Shown here piece by piece: positions 33,648 through 44,380 of a DNA stretch of 64,000 bases. Positions within the stretch are counted from its first letter, which is position 1. Every line of letters starts with the position of its first letter. The notes under the pieces are model-generated. The model had not been told where the DNA came from. It was given only the letters and a program-made list of their open reading frames with translations, and made no database searches. Source of the DNA: Erpobdella octoculata. Lineage: Eukaryota > Annelida > Clitellata > Hirudinida > Erpobdellidae. The stretch is from assembly GCA_963978895.1 (NCBI GenBank), contig OZ022239.1, forward strand, positions 38,956,960 to 39,020,959, written 5' to 3'. A program made the translations under genes and the position numbers.

Positions 33648-35541
33648 TAGACTCCCAAGCCGAATTTTTTTTAAATTATGGCTGGCTGAACAAAAAATGT
33701 GGCTGATATTCGGCGGAGCCGAAAAAGTGCGTAAAGCGAAAAATTCAGCTGAACAGAACAAAAATGCGGCTGAAATTCGGCTGAGCCAAAAAACCGTGAA
33801 CAACAAATTAAAAAAGTAGTTGTATAATGTTTTTGGGTAGTTAGCAGTATTAATATGACTAAGTCAATATAAATTTGTAATACAACATACTGGAATTAAA
33901 AATGACATAAAATCACAAATGAAAACTAATTTAATGAAATAATAACAAAAGTTCAAGGCTTCAAGCTTTGCAATCCATTCAAATTCGATAACAATTCATC
34001 ACTCGTTCGAGTAAACAAATAATCCAATTGAGAACCAAACTAAATGACTGTGCTGCGACTACAAATAATACATTTTCTCTGTAGAGTCCAGAGACTAGAG
34101 TAGCTTTAAACGACAAAGTCCATGACCAGACCATACATCCATGATATAGACTAAGAAAATGAACTAAAACGTGCACACACAAACATACTAAAACACAGTC
34201 AGTATCAGTCGTTGATGGAAATTACTGCTTACTGTCCTGTTGCAAATTTATGATTGTCGTGGACATAACAAATTTTGTTTAACTTCACAGCTCTCAGCCG
34301 CAGGCCCGTAGGCAGGATTTAGTGAGTGGGGGCTATGAAAATTAGTAGGGGGGCTACTGACGAACGAAGGCGCCGAAGAAACCTGAGCGCGAGCGCCGCA
34401 GGTGCGAAGCCCCTCACGATAAGGAGATTCGCCAAAGCATTTTGTAGCATTTGACAAAAAATGGCATCCAATTTTGGATATCCTATTATGTGATTTTAGA
34501 TTTTCTAAGAGTTGCAATATGTTGCTCGTAATAACAAAAGTTAACAATTTCCACAGGCAATTTTGTCAAATAACAGCATGTTTGTTGTTATCCACAATCT
34601 TAATTTTTGATGCGTGCATGAGACACCACTGGGATGACAGCACTGAATCAAATTGTCCAAATTTAATGACTGATTACGACAACTGTTATAGTCCACAATA
34701 CAATAACTTGCTTATTTTATTTTTGATAAAAACTTGTACAACTGTATCAAATGCCAAGAAATCAATTAAATAAAATCGGATTTAAATATTTGTTTTAACA
34801 AAGATCAAACCACATTATAATAAAATGTATTATTTAGTTTACTTTCTCATTTTAAGTTACTAAACATCCATTCATGTGTTACACATTAAACTTTTCATCA
34901 GTTTCGAAACAATCCAAATAGAAGATTAGATTATATATCAAGTCTACCATTAAATTTATATTGTTATAAAGATTGTGTGGTTTGACAGTAAGCTTTAAAT
35001 TGTTTCTTTAAATTAATCAGTTCAGAATATTGGGGTTAATAGTATTGCAGTGTCAGACTAGTACTAAAAAATACTAAATTGTGTGAAAATAGTTTGAATT
35101 ATTGAGAGTCATTCAAAAATCAATTAGCTTCTTTCTCTGTTCTAAAACTGTAAGATTAAAGTTATTATAATATTGTAAGACTACGTCCAAGCACTGATTA
35201 TGAAACTCATGACAATTTTCATTTCTACTTTTGCTCTTTTTTGGTATGGGTTGTACCAATTATTCATTCTACAGGCATGCAAATTATTAATTTCATATTT
35301 AAATTTACCTTTATTTATTTATTTTTATTTAAAATTTTAGTGGGGGGGCTTTCATTTTTAGTGAAGGGGCTGCAGCCCCCCAGCCCCCCGCTAGCTACGG
35401 GCCTGCTCAGCCGAAATATTTCGGCGGCAAAATATTTTATAAATCCGGCGGCGGCCAGCTGGCCACAAAAATTTCGGCGGATTTTCGGCGGCTGGAAAAA
35501 TGTCGGCTGGCGGCGGCCGCCGGCGGCGGCTTAGGAGTCTA
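33648..35541. mobile_element. hAT-type element, copy 1, with nested hAT
   Basis: 8-bp duplications AACAGTCC at 33640-33647 and 35542-35549. Ends TAGACTCCCAAGCC and, on the minus strand, TAGACTCCTAAGCC are the terminal inverted repeats. Subterminal GCCGAAA/CGGCTGA units recur. Without the nested insertion the element is about 781 bp, with no coding capacity. Another copy lies inverted at 44085-45781. Confidence 0.85.
34301..35405. mobile_element. Nested hAT-type element
   Basis: 8-bp duplications CTCAGCCG at 34293-34300 and 35406-35413. Ends CAGGCCCGTAG and CTACGGGCCTG give perfect 11-bp terminal inverted repeats of CAG...CTG hAT type, with G-rich subterminal DNA. The uninterrupted target is preserved in the sister copy near 44205. 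1105 bp with no transposase. Confidence 0.87.
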
Positions 35542-36117
35542 AACAGTCCTAATGCTTGAATTTAAAAAAAAAGTTGTTAGGCCTAGCAGTCTAAAAATCA
35601 ATATTTTGTTTCTTATATTCAAGACTCCCACAATTATTAATAATTAAAGATATGTGATTTCAAAATTTTTTTAATATTTTTTTAAACATTTCGCAATAAT
35701 AAAATGTATATTGTAAAAATGATTAAACTATTTTTTTAATTGTAGGTTATAAAATAAAAAAAGGTTGAGCCTTTTAATACATTACTTAGAAATAGTTGGT
35801 CTGTTTGGCTGTCTTGTTTTAGTTTTGGTTTAGGGTAGTTAGTCCAGGAGAATTAACATTTTTCCTTGTTGTACCTAGACAAAATTTACAGCAAGCTGAT
35901 TTTTGGATATTTTGTTTGTAATACGTTTATGATAATTCCTGCAAAAATCGGTTGAAATCGTCGTTTCGGAAATTAGTTTTTTGACGCTTTTTTGAAAGAG
36001 ATTTACCGTAGTGAGCGATAAGTTAGTATTTTCGTAAATTGCCGTCAAGCATCGAATTTCTAAGTTAGGATTTTGTAAAATATCTATTTTTTGGAGTTTT
36101 TATTGTTCTTTTTCGAA

Positions 36118-36276
36118 ATGGGTGAACTAAATGAAATGGTATGTTTAATTTGTCGAACTGAATTCCGTTCCGACAACGTCTGTGATACAGTCAAGATGGT
36201 TACACTAGGTCACTAGGTGTTAAAGGTATTGAAACGTTATGTCAATTCAGCGTTTTACGTGGTGATGAACAGTTAA
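36118..36276 (+). pseudogene. N-terminus of the transposon-encoded multicopy-family protein
   Basis: Starts MGELNEMVCLICRTEF (a CxxC), continues TVKMVTLG and, after a duplicated CACTAGGT that brings an in-frame stop, VKGIETLCQFSVLRGDEQL. It continues across the LINE as NKPNVANVHDHCRRDY. The arrangement CLIC..(15-35 aa)..RGD..(10-15)..VH..CRR.Y is shared by a large family of animal proteins that are usually annotated as uncharacterised and occur in many copies. It may form a zinc finger. Confidence 0.6.
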
Positions 36277-37885
36277 CAGAGTAATAATAATAATAATAAG
36301 TGTATTTATATAGCGCCAAGATTAACTGAGGCGCTTTCGAAAGTCCCCGAAAATATTTTAAAATAATAAGTTTTTAGTTTCTTTTTGAAAAGTTCCGTCG
36401 ACTCAGTGGCTCTTATGTCGGGAGGTAGCGAATTCCACACACACGGCGCTGCATGACGGAAGGCACGCATTGAAATATTGTTGGAGGTGTGATGTTGCTG
36501 GAGGAGAGGAGCTGCAGAAGAGCGGAGACATCTGCCAGTTTTCCTGAATTTTAGTAGGGTGCGAAGATATGGGGGTGATGAAGTAGTGAGTGTTTTGTGA
36601 GTGAGGAGAGCGATCTTTGACGAAATGCGGTGAGTGATGGGCAACCAGTGAAGACGGATGAGGTTATTGACGGAGGATTGGTGACGTGTGCCTTTTGAAG
36701 TATCGACGTTCAGGACGATTCTGGCTGCCCTATTCAAGGTCCGCTGAAGTCGCGCGCACTGTTGCTGTGTGATGTTGTAGAGGAGAGAATTGCTGTAGTC
36801 ATTTCTTGAGAGGAGAAGGCAACGTACAAGCGTAGAAGCTAGCTCCATAGTGAGAAATGGCCTGATGTGGCGTATGGCCCTCAGGTGGTGGTTGCAAGAC
36901 TTGATGACGCTAGTGATGTAATTAGAAAATGTTAGTTTATTATCTATAGTGACGCCAAGTATTTTCAGGGATGGTGAAAGATGAACGAGATCATGGTCAA
37001 GATTGATTGATTTGATATGAGAGAGCGAATTGATAAGATGATGTGAGCCTAAGATGGATACTTCGGTTTTTGATGTGTTGAACTGGAGATTGTTATGTAG
37101 GAACCATGTTTCTACAGCCTGTATGCATGAAGTAAGTCTATTAATTCTGGAAGAAAGGTCAGTGGGATCTTTGGGGCTGATGGGTATGAAGAGCTGTGTG
37201 TCATCGGCGTACTGGTGGTAAGCAACATTGTGGGAGGATAATAAATCGGCTATAGGAGATATATAGGAGGTAAAAAGGAGTGGCCCTAGGACGGAGCCCT
37301 GAGGAACACCATGGGTGAGCTGAACAGTAGGAGATGAGTGATCTCCGAGTTTAACAAATTGTGAGCGACCAGTGAGATAAGATGCTAACCAGGAGAGGAC
37401 TAAGCCGTTGATGCCGAAGTCATCTTTTAGTCGTTGAAGTAGGATGGAATGATCAATGGTGTCGAAGGCAGCAGACAGGTCAAGTCCAGCAATCATGGTG
37501 GCTTCTTTTGAGCCGCAAGAGTGGAAGACATGATCAAAGATGTGTAGTAAAGCAGTTTCAGTGGAAAAGGTGCATCGGTATGCTGATTGGAAAGGAGAGT
37601 AATTAGGGTTGGAAGTAATATGCGGTTGGAGTTGCTTTAGAGCAGCACGTTCAATGATTTTAGAGATGGTAGAAAGGTTGGAAATGGGGGGAAAGTTACC
37701 AGGGTCAGAGGTATCGAGATGGGGTTTTTTTAAGAGTGGCAAGACTTGTGCTGTTTTGAATGACTTTGGAAAGTGACCTTCTTCAAAAGAAAGGTTGATT
37801 AAGTTAGATATGATGATGGAGAGTGTATCCGAGCAATTAATTAAAACTTGATGTGGGAAAGGGTCAAGAGTATCTGTTAAAATTT
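36277..37885 (-). mobile_element. CR1/L2-type LINE, 5' truncated, inserted in the transposon ORF
   Basis: A 9-bp duplication AACAGTTAA (36268-36276 and 37886-37894) flanks it. The minus-strand 3' end carries a TTATTATTATT microsatellite, as is common for this LINE group. The host reading frame is continuous when the insertion and one duplication copy are removed. Confidence 0.88.
36306..37885 (-). CDS. Non-LTR reverse transcriptase (5' truncated)
   Basis: Copies element RNA at a nicked target site. The frame is open from the insertion edge (DPFPHQVLINC) to the stop at 36306, about 526 aa. Landmarks: LLKKPHLDTSDPGNF(P) and ISNLSTISKIIE (fingers), GLDLSAAFDTIDH (first catalytic Asp), HGVPQGSVLGPLLF, and YADD in HQYADDTQLF (catalytic pair). 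The C-terminal domain ends APCVWNSLPPDIR. The endonuclease domain is missing because of 5' truncation. No internal stop, so insertion is fairly recent. Confidence 0.9.
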
Positions 37886-37894
37886 AACAGTTAA

Positions 37895-39550
37895 ATAAAC
37901 CAAATGTAGCTAATGTTCATGATCATTGCCGGAGAGACTACACTAACAAAAGAAGTTTTGATCAATTGCAACGAAAGAATGAGCAGCATGCAGAAGGTGT
38001 TGGTGTTGATCAAGAGAATTTTAAGTGTAAATTATTACGATCGTCTGTCGACACTTTCAATTGGAAGCAACATTGTTTTTTGTGTGGAAAAATAGTTTTT
38101 GGAGAAAGTAGAAAACATTTAAAAGAAGAATCAAGTACTGTGATGACATTGAAATTCAGAGAAACTATAATTGAAACTTGCCACAAAAGAAATGATGCAT
38201 GGAGTGTAGAAGTTCTTGGTAGGTTAAATTCATGCAATGGCTTACCAGCTGAAGAAGCTCGTTACCACAGAGTGTGTCTTTCTGTGTTCCTAAAATGTAG
38301 ATCTTCACATGTCGGAGATAATACCGCTGGCCGAAACCATCCAGGTCGACATCCAGATAACAACATGTTAATTACTTTTGAAAAACTGTGTGACTGGTTA
38401 TAAGAAGAAGATCAAGGAATTTATACGATAGCTGAAATACAAATTAAAATGCAAGAATTATCGGAAGATGGTGAAGTGTATTCATTAAAACATATAAAAC
38501 GAAAGCTGGAAGAACGCTACGCTGAGCACATACTTTTTGCCGAAATTTGTGGTCGGAAAATGTTATTTGCTTTTGTAACATGGCATCTCACATTATAACT
38601 AACCAATGGTATGCTGAAAAAAAGAGTAGCATAGAAGATGAGAGTGAACGTATCATAGTGGCAGCAGCAAAATTGATAAGAGCTCAAATAAGGGAAATGT
38701 CCTCAAATGAAACGTATCCAGGAACTAATGCTTTCTCAAATATTGAAAATGCCAAAAGGTGGATTCCTAGTTTGTTGAAAATCTTAATAGAAGATATTGT
38801 TTGTAATGAAATGAAACAAGTTTCCATATGTCATTCTATTGTGCAGGGGGCAAGACAAAGATCTCTATATTGGGATACACAATCCCCGACAAGTCATCAT
38901 TATCATTGATGTCTTTCAAGCCCATTTCTCACTTAAATTTTCCTTCTGTGCTGCCTCCTTTTTTAAACTTGGAACTTGCCTGGAAAATTGGTATCTTGTG
39001 CTTAGATGAAGATCAGCAAAGACCAAATTGGTCCGGCTTTATGGAACATGCTTGTAAACCTGACGGAGATTTCAGATCATCATCAGACATAAGGATGCTT
39101 CCGGTTATTGATTTGAACCCTAATGACATGTCTTGTATTTTTTCCACGTTAACTTTCATAGAACGCCAGGCTCAAAAGCTCAACATTCCAACGGCTTGTG
39201 TGACTTTTGACCAGCCGCTGTGGTTAAAGGCTGTTGATATTGTGCATTCATCCAAACTGAGCATAGTATGTCGTCTAGGTGGGTTTCATGTCTTGATGAA
39301 TTATTTGGGCAGCATTGGTCATGTCATGGCTGGCTCAGGTTTGACAGAAGCGCTGCAGTGCTGTTATGGACCCATAACCATAACTCACATGATGACAGGG
39401 AAGGCAGTGGCTAGAGCACTACGCGGCCACTTTTTAGTAGAGTCAGCTTTGTTTGCTTTGCTTTTGGAATCAATATTGAAAATGGAGTTTTTGACTACTT
39501 CTGATATTGATGATCTGAGCGTCTCCGATCGGGATGCAAATTTAACGTGA
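37895..39550 (+). pseudogene. Central and C-terminal part of the transposon-encoded protein
   Basis: Order: NVHDHCRRDYTNKR, then HCFLCGK (CxxC) with RYHRVCLSVFL later, possibly a second zinc ribbon, giving 37895-38403. A TAA follows CDWL. The frame goes on EEDQGIYTIAEIQIKM to about 38560, shifts into 38547-38909, and again into 38828-39550. The last part holds LNPNDMSCIFSTLTFIERQA, FDQPLWLKAVDI, RLGGFHVLMNYLGSIG, MAGSG, and GKAVARALRGHFL. The LGGFH..(M/L)N.LG.IG..M.GSG..GKA..RA.RGH signature is conserved in the multicopy family. One stop and two shifts make this copy dead. I cannot identify the catalytic acidic residues. Confidence 0.62.
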
Positions 39551-40321
39551 GGCTTTATTTACAGTGGTCTAACTGAAATTCTTAATCATTATTTTAAAGA
39601 AATTGTACTACTGGACCTACCATACAAACTTTATATAACCAAACAAAAGAGATATAGGCACCCAGACAAAGGACACAGGGCGGGAAATAAAGAAATTGTT
39701 ATTTTTAGGTGTTTTTGTTGCTTTTCTGATTGTTTTTTTTATTGTATGTTGAAATTGGAAATTATTTATGAATTTATATGTATGCTTTTTAATATGTGTG
39801 TATTAAATAGTATGTAACAAGCAATTTTCATAATAATCTTAGTTTTTTTTGCACATTTAGTCAAAAACGGCATAATACAGTAGTTTATTTGTATCCGTAT
39901 ATAATGTTGCGAAACAAATTTTAACTTATGTATATTTTGCATTAGGTAGTTTTCATCTATAGATTGAGTTATTTTTATTTAAATGGATTTTAAGAGCTGA
40001 TATATTGTATATTTTAGGGAAAAACGGCTCCATAAATCAGTTTATTTGTATTTTTTTTTATTGATAATTATTAATGTTTGTATATCATGCAATAAGTAAC
40101 AATAAAGCATTCAGTTTAAACTGTAGTTATTTTCATTTAATTGGATTAAAAGAGCTGGCATATTCAATTATTTTACCGATTTTAAGGCCGATTTTGAAAA
40201 TCGTCTGTAATTTTTTTATACGATGAGTTGGAAGGGTGGATTTTTAACTAATTGTTGGTAACACATATACCTACAAAACAAAATATCTAACTGCTTTGCT
40301 TCCAATTATGCCAGCTTTTTT
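39551..40321 (+). other. 3' non-coding part of the transposon
   Basis: AT-rich with no ORF. It contains repeated AACTTTAATTGGATT-like phrases around 39960-40150 and ends in the right TIR. Confidence 0.4.
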
Positions 40322-40338
40322 TTAATTCTCCTGGACTA

Positions 40339-40598
40339 AGTCGTAAAGCAAATACATTAGAGCAGTGAATACGTTTTAAAGACCACAATGATTCAGGTAA
40401 AGTTGATAAAATCGATATAGTTAGTGTTTAGATCTCCGTAGGTGGTATCCATGGCAATTCCATATTCATTAATAATTAATGCATGGAATTGGTAGCCAGT
40501 GCTCCTTATTACCTTCTGCTTTGTTGCAAATTTGTTAAACAAACGCTTTTGATAAACGCTTCATATCATTTGCGTTTGTTATTTAATAATTATTTTAA
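40339..40598 (+). other. Upstream region of the coiled-coil gene
   Basis: Includes a perfect palindrome-like CATTAATAATTAATG near 40467-40482. No promoter element assigned. Confidence 0.3.
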
Positions 40599-41403
40599 AT
40601 GGAGATAGATCCAGGTGGTCTTACCTCTAGCTCATCTATGACTGCACTTGGAAATTCTGCAAGGTCCTCATATTTGAATGCAGATGAAGTGTCAGGTATT
40701 ACAAGTGTCGGTTGTACAATTTTAATAAAAGAAAAATTAAAAAAAAATTGTTGTCTGTTTAGATGGTTCCAGAAGTGGTAGATCGACTGAAAGAAGGAAT
40801 TCTATGTTCAAAACGGTTTGTTAATTTTTATTAAATGTTTGGAACTGTTGCCAAAATGATATTGACAGTGCGAGTGCGACTGCACGCCGAGGGCATTACT
40901 TTCGCAATCAATATCGCAAGTGGTTTTTCAAACTGCAAAGCTTAAAACGTTGAAAATATCTTCTGCGGCGGCATTTTTGATTATTCCAATAGGACAATAG
41001 CCACGTTAGAAAACTTACCTTGAACCTAATCCTAGTCCTAACTATACTCTTAAACCATAACCTACATTTGTGGTACGGGATAAAAGATCATACAGAAATT
41101 AGTTGTTGCAGCATAATTAACTTTAATAGTATAAACAGTTTTTTTAAGTAGTTTCCACAATATTTTCATTTTCAATTGCTTTTGAAAAAATTCTCCACTA
41201 TTAATCGCCCTTTGCGCTATATACAGTGTGCGCACTGTCAATAGATTTATTGATTATTTTTGGATGCAACGACTTTTTGCATGCTTTTTATCTTTTTATT
41301 TTTAATTACTAAGCAGAGAGGAAACCCAAATCCAAGTTTAAATGAACAAACAAAAAAATTACAACAACAGCTAAAAGCAGTGAAAGATGAGCGTAGGATC
41401 TTG
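40599..41403 (+). CDS. Coiled-coil protein, N-terminal three exons
   Basis: Exons 40599-40695, 40763-40815 and about 41317-41403 have phases 1, 0 and 0, with donors GTATTA, GTTTGT and GTAAGC and acceptors TTTAG and AGCAG. The joined product is MEIDPGGLTSSSSMTALGNS with a Ser/Arg-rich segment (DGSRSGRSTERRNSM), then NEQTKKLQQQLKAVKDERR, a heptad-type coiled coil. Low-complexity Ser-rich start plus coiled coil is typical of many centrosomal, golgin or trafficking scaffolds. I do not recognise the family. The third exon could start three bases earlier at 41314. Later exons are not seen; repeats occupy the next 1.5 kb. Confidence 0.6.
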
Positions 41404-41554
41404 GTAAGCACCGTTATTTATCATTTGTTCTACATATAACATAACATAACGTTTATTTCTAAAGTGTATCAGAACAATTAATGTCAATTAATAATAATCG
41501 TGTGTGAGATTCACCATCAAACATTTAAAAACCATATTTACATAATTTAATTTT
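41404..41554 (+). other. Intron of the coiled-coil gene
   Basis: Begins at the GTAAGC donor. Nothing else recognised before the LINE. Confidence 0.4.
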
Positions 41555-42890
41555 AAATTCTTCAACAGTTTCAGCATTCACGATTTCAATTTATTCCATT
41601 CATTCGTCACCCTTGCACTGAAGAATTTTTGTTTCATTGAACTCTCTTTTTCTTGTATAGCTTAAAGTTGTGCCCTCTGGTACTTTCATATCTCGATCTT
41701 TCAAAAAATCATTCCGGATTTAGGTCAACCAATCCATTAAATAATTTGTAAGTCTCAATTAAGTTTCCTCTAGTCCTCCTCTTTTCAAGTGTGGTCGGAT
41801 TACATCTACTCAAACGTTGTTCATAATTCAGTCCTTACAACTCAGCAATCATCTTTGTAGCTCGTCTTTGCACTTTCTCAATTATGTAGATATCTTTTTT
41901 AAGACAAGGGCTCCATGCCTGCACACAGTATTCCAAGTGTGGCCTAACTAGAAATGTATACAATCTTAAAAATATCTTTATCTCTGCTAACTATGGTTCT
42001 TTTGATCATGCCCAAAATTCTGTTTCCCTTCTTTGCAACCTCTGCTAGACTGTTTAGCATCTTCATTTACTAATACGCCAAGATCTTTTTCTTCTTTCGT
42101 TTCTTTTAGCTGTATCCCTTCTAACTCGTATTTATATCTTGGATTCCCTCTACCCAAGGCATATATATAGAATAGGTATATAGGCCCTACACCTATTATC
42201 GGCGTCCAACCCTAGGGGGAAATATTTAGAGTCTTTTTTTGGCCGTTCTGAAACAGTGACGTAAATAATATCGTCTGCTGCCAAGCAAGTGCCGGAACGA
42301 TTTTTTCTCAAGTTTTTGCGTAACCAGATGACATTATTAGCCATTTTCATCTATTTGACAACATTTTAAAAGAATATGCTATTCACCTGTCCTGAATTAT
42401 AGAACTTTTGTTAGTTACACTACATTACAATTTACAAGAAAACAAAGTTAGTTAATTTCTGTTATAATCTTACATAGTTTATTTTCTTAATTTGAAATGT
42501 TTTTAGTACAACTGCGTTAAGAAAAGTAAACTTGTGTTTAGACAAGTTATATAAATTTTTATTTCTTTTATTTTTATTTAATTGTTTAATTATAATTGCC
42601 TAAGTATTATTAGAAAAATTTAAATAATTTAAATAAAAACATATTTTCAAAATCGTTATAATTGGGTTCTAACGCTAGCTGTTCTTTGTTTTTTGGCCGT
42701 TCCAAAGTCTCCTATGCTATGCCATCTTGCTTTGTGCAAATTGACTGGGAAGGCCTATATACCTATTCTATATATATGACCCAAGGGCATAACATGACAC
42801 TTGTCAACATTGAACCGCACCTGCCATTCCTGCGACCATTTGAATAATTGCTTCATATCATTTATATAATATGCGATTTGATCGAATAAA
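41555..42890 (-). mobile_element. CR1-like LINE fragment, split by a MITE
   Basis: Minus-strand conceptual translation from right to left gives FKWSQEWQ..FNVDKCHVM (42790-42870), then, across the MITE, NPRYKYELEG, KDLGVLVNED, VQRRATKMIAEL, YEQRL..CNPTTLEKRRTRG, LIETYKLFNGLV. This is the thumb/C-terminal part of a CR1-type reverse transcriptase, with frame breaks. The palm motif YADD is not included. Related to the LINE at 44381-45310 but more decayed. Confidence 0.7.
42160..42778. mobile_element. MITE with 27-bp TIRs and 8-bp target duplication
   Basis: Perfect inverted repeats at 42160-42186 (starts CATATATATAGAATAGG) and 42752-42778. Target duplications ACCCAAGG at 42152-42159 and 42779-42786 lie within LINE coding sequence. 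619 bp, no transposase. 8-bp duplication fits hAT, P or MULE-type enzymes. The repeated words TTTTTTGGCCGTTC near 42234 and 42693 are subterminal. The frames here are not genes. Confidence 0.82.
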
Positions 42891-43494
<604 letters not shown>

Positions 43495-43502
43495 GTGTCT
43501 AT

Positions 43503-43849
43503 CACTGATCTCTATAATATAACTGGATTGCGCTTAGACCTGCCTGGGAGTCGCCGCTGGTCGCCATTTTGGAACTCCATGCCTACCTATCTGATGCTAT
43601 TGACGGAATCTTTTTAGAAGTTTAAAAATGCCAAATTGCGCTGCTTGTAATTGCTTTAATAGACAATATAAAGGAGCAAAACAGTCATTTCATTAAAACC
43701 CCCTAATTGTTCGTATATCATGCGACGATCGACGTAAACACGACGGCTGCATTGGTAATTGAGAGTGGTAAAATGGCGGCAGACTGGCGACAACATTTCT
43801 ATTGCAATAATGGGCTAAGCGCAATCCAGTTATATTATAGAGATCAGTG
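43503..43849. mobile_element. P-element-like MITE carrying a THAP-domain start
   Basis: 35-bp perfect terminal inverted repeats (43503-43537, starting CACTGATCTC, and 43815-43849) flanked by 8-bp duplications GTGTCTAT (43495-43502, 43850-43857). Eight-bp duplications, ~31-35-bp TIRs and a THAP-domain transposase are the P-element hallmarks. Inside is the first THAP coding segment (43628-43696). 347 bp, so an internal deletion derivative. A sequence like its right end recurs at 55485-55535. Confidence 0.78.
43628..43696 (+). pseudogene. THAP-domain N-terminal stub
   Basis: Encodes MPNCAACNCFNRQYKGAKQS then FH and a stop. The start MPxCxAxxC...SFH is the beginning of a THAP zinc finger (C2CH), here cut before the FP and the later C and H ligands. 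It is the remnant of a P-type transposase first exon. Confidence 0.65.
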
Positions 43850-43918
43850 GTGTCTATCGGTTGAGCACCGACACCTGAATGCACTTTTAGTTGTACTAAA
43901 TCGTTTTTCTTTATTATC

Positions 43919-44084
43919 AAATTTATCCAGGCAAGTTACGAGACCAAATTAAATTTCAATTATTGAAACAATACTGCAGAATAACAGAGAACAATCCGCA
44001 GCTACACTTAAAACATCAACATGCATGAAGCGCACAACGGAGTTTCATTAACGCGTTACGTCCACTTATCTTTATACATGGACT
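43919..44084 (+). repeat. Dispersed repeat, copy 1
   Basis: About 166 bp, nearly identical to 50439-50604 (starts AATTTATCCAGGCAAGTTAC, ends CTTTATACATGGACTT). The hAT copy at 44085 is inserted at its right end. Confidence 0.8.
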
Positions 44085-44380
44085 TACACTCCTAAGCCGC
44101 CGCCAGCCGACATTTTTCCAGCCGCCGAAAATCCGCCGAAAATTTTTGTGGCCAGCCGGCCGCCGCCGGATTTATAAAATATTTCGCCGCCGAAATATTT
44201 CGGCTGAGAGCTGTGAAGTTAAACAAAATTTGTTATGTCCACGACAATCATAAATTTGCAACAGGACAGTAAGCAGTAATTTCCATCAACGACTGATACT
44301 GACTGTGTTTTTAGTATGTTTGTGTGGGCACGTTTTAGTTCATTTTCTTAGTCAATATCATGGATGTATGGCCTGGTCAT

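Larger units (their letters stand above)
35842..40336 (+). mobile_element. TIR DNA transposon of uncertain superfamily, split by a LINE
   Basis: 15-bp perfect terminal inverted repeats GTCCAGGAGAATTAA (35842-35856) and TTAATTCTCCTGGAC (40322-40336), each flanked by TA (35840-35841, 40337-40338). Without the LINE it is about 2.88 kb, the size of an autonomous element. It carries one long ORF in fragments (36118-36276, 37895-39550), about 90 to 280 bases inside the left end and 790 bases from the right end. I infer that the ORF is the transposase because it is the only cargo. Confidence 0.65.
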
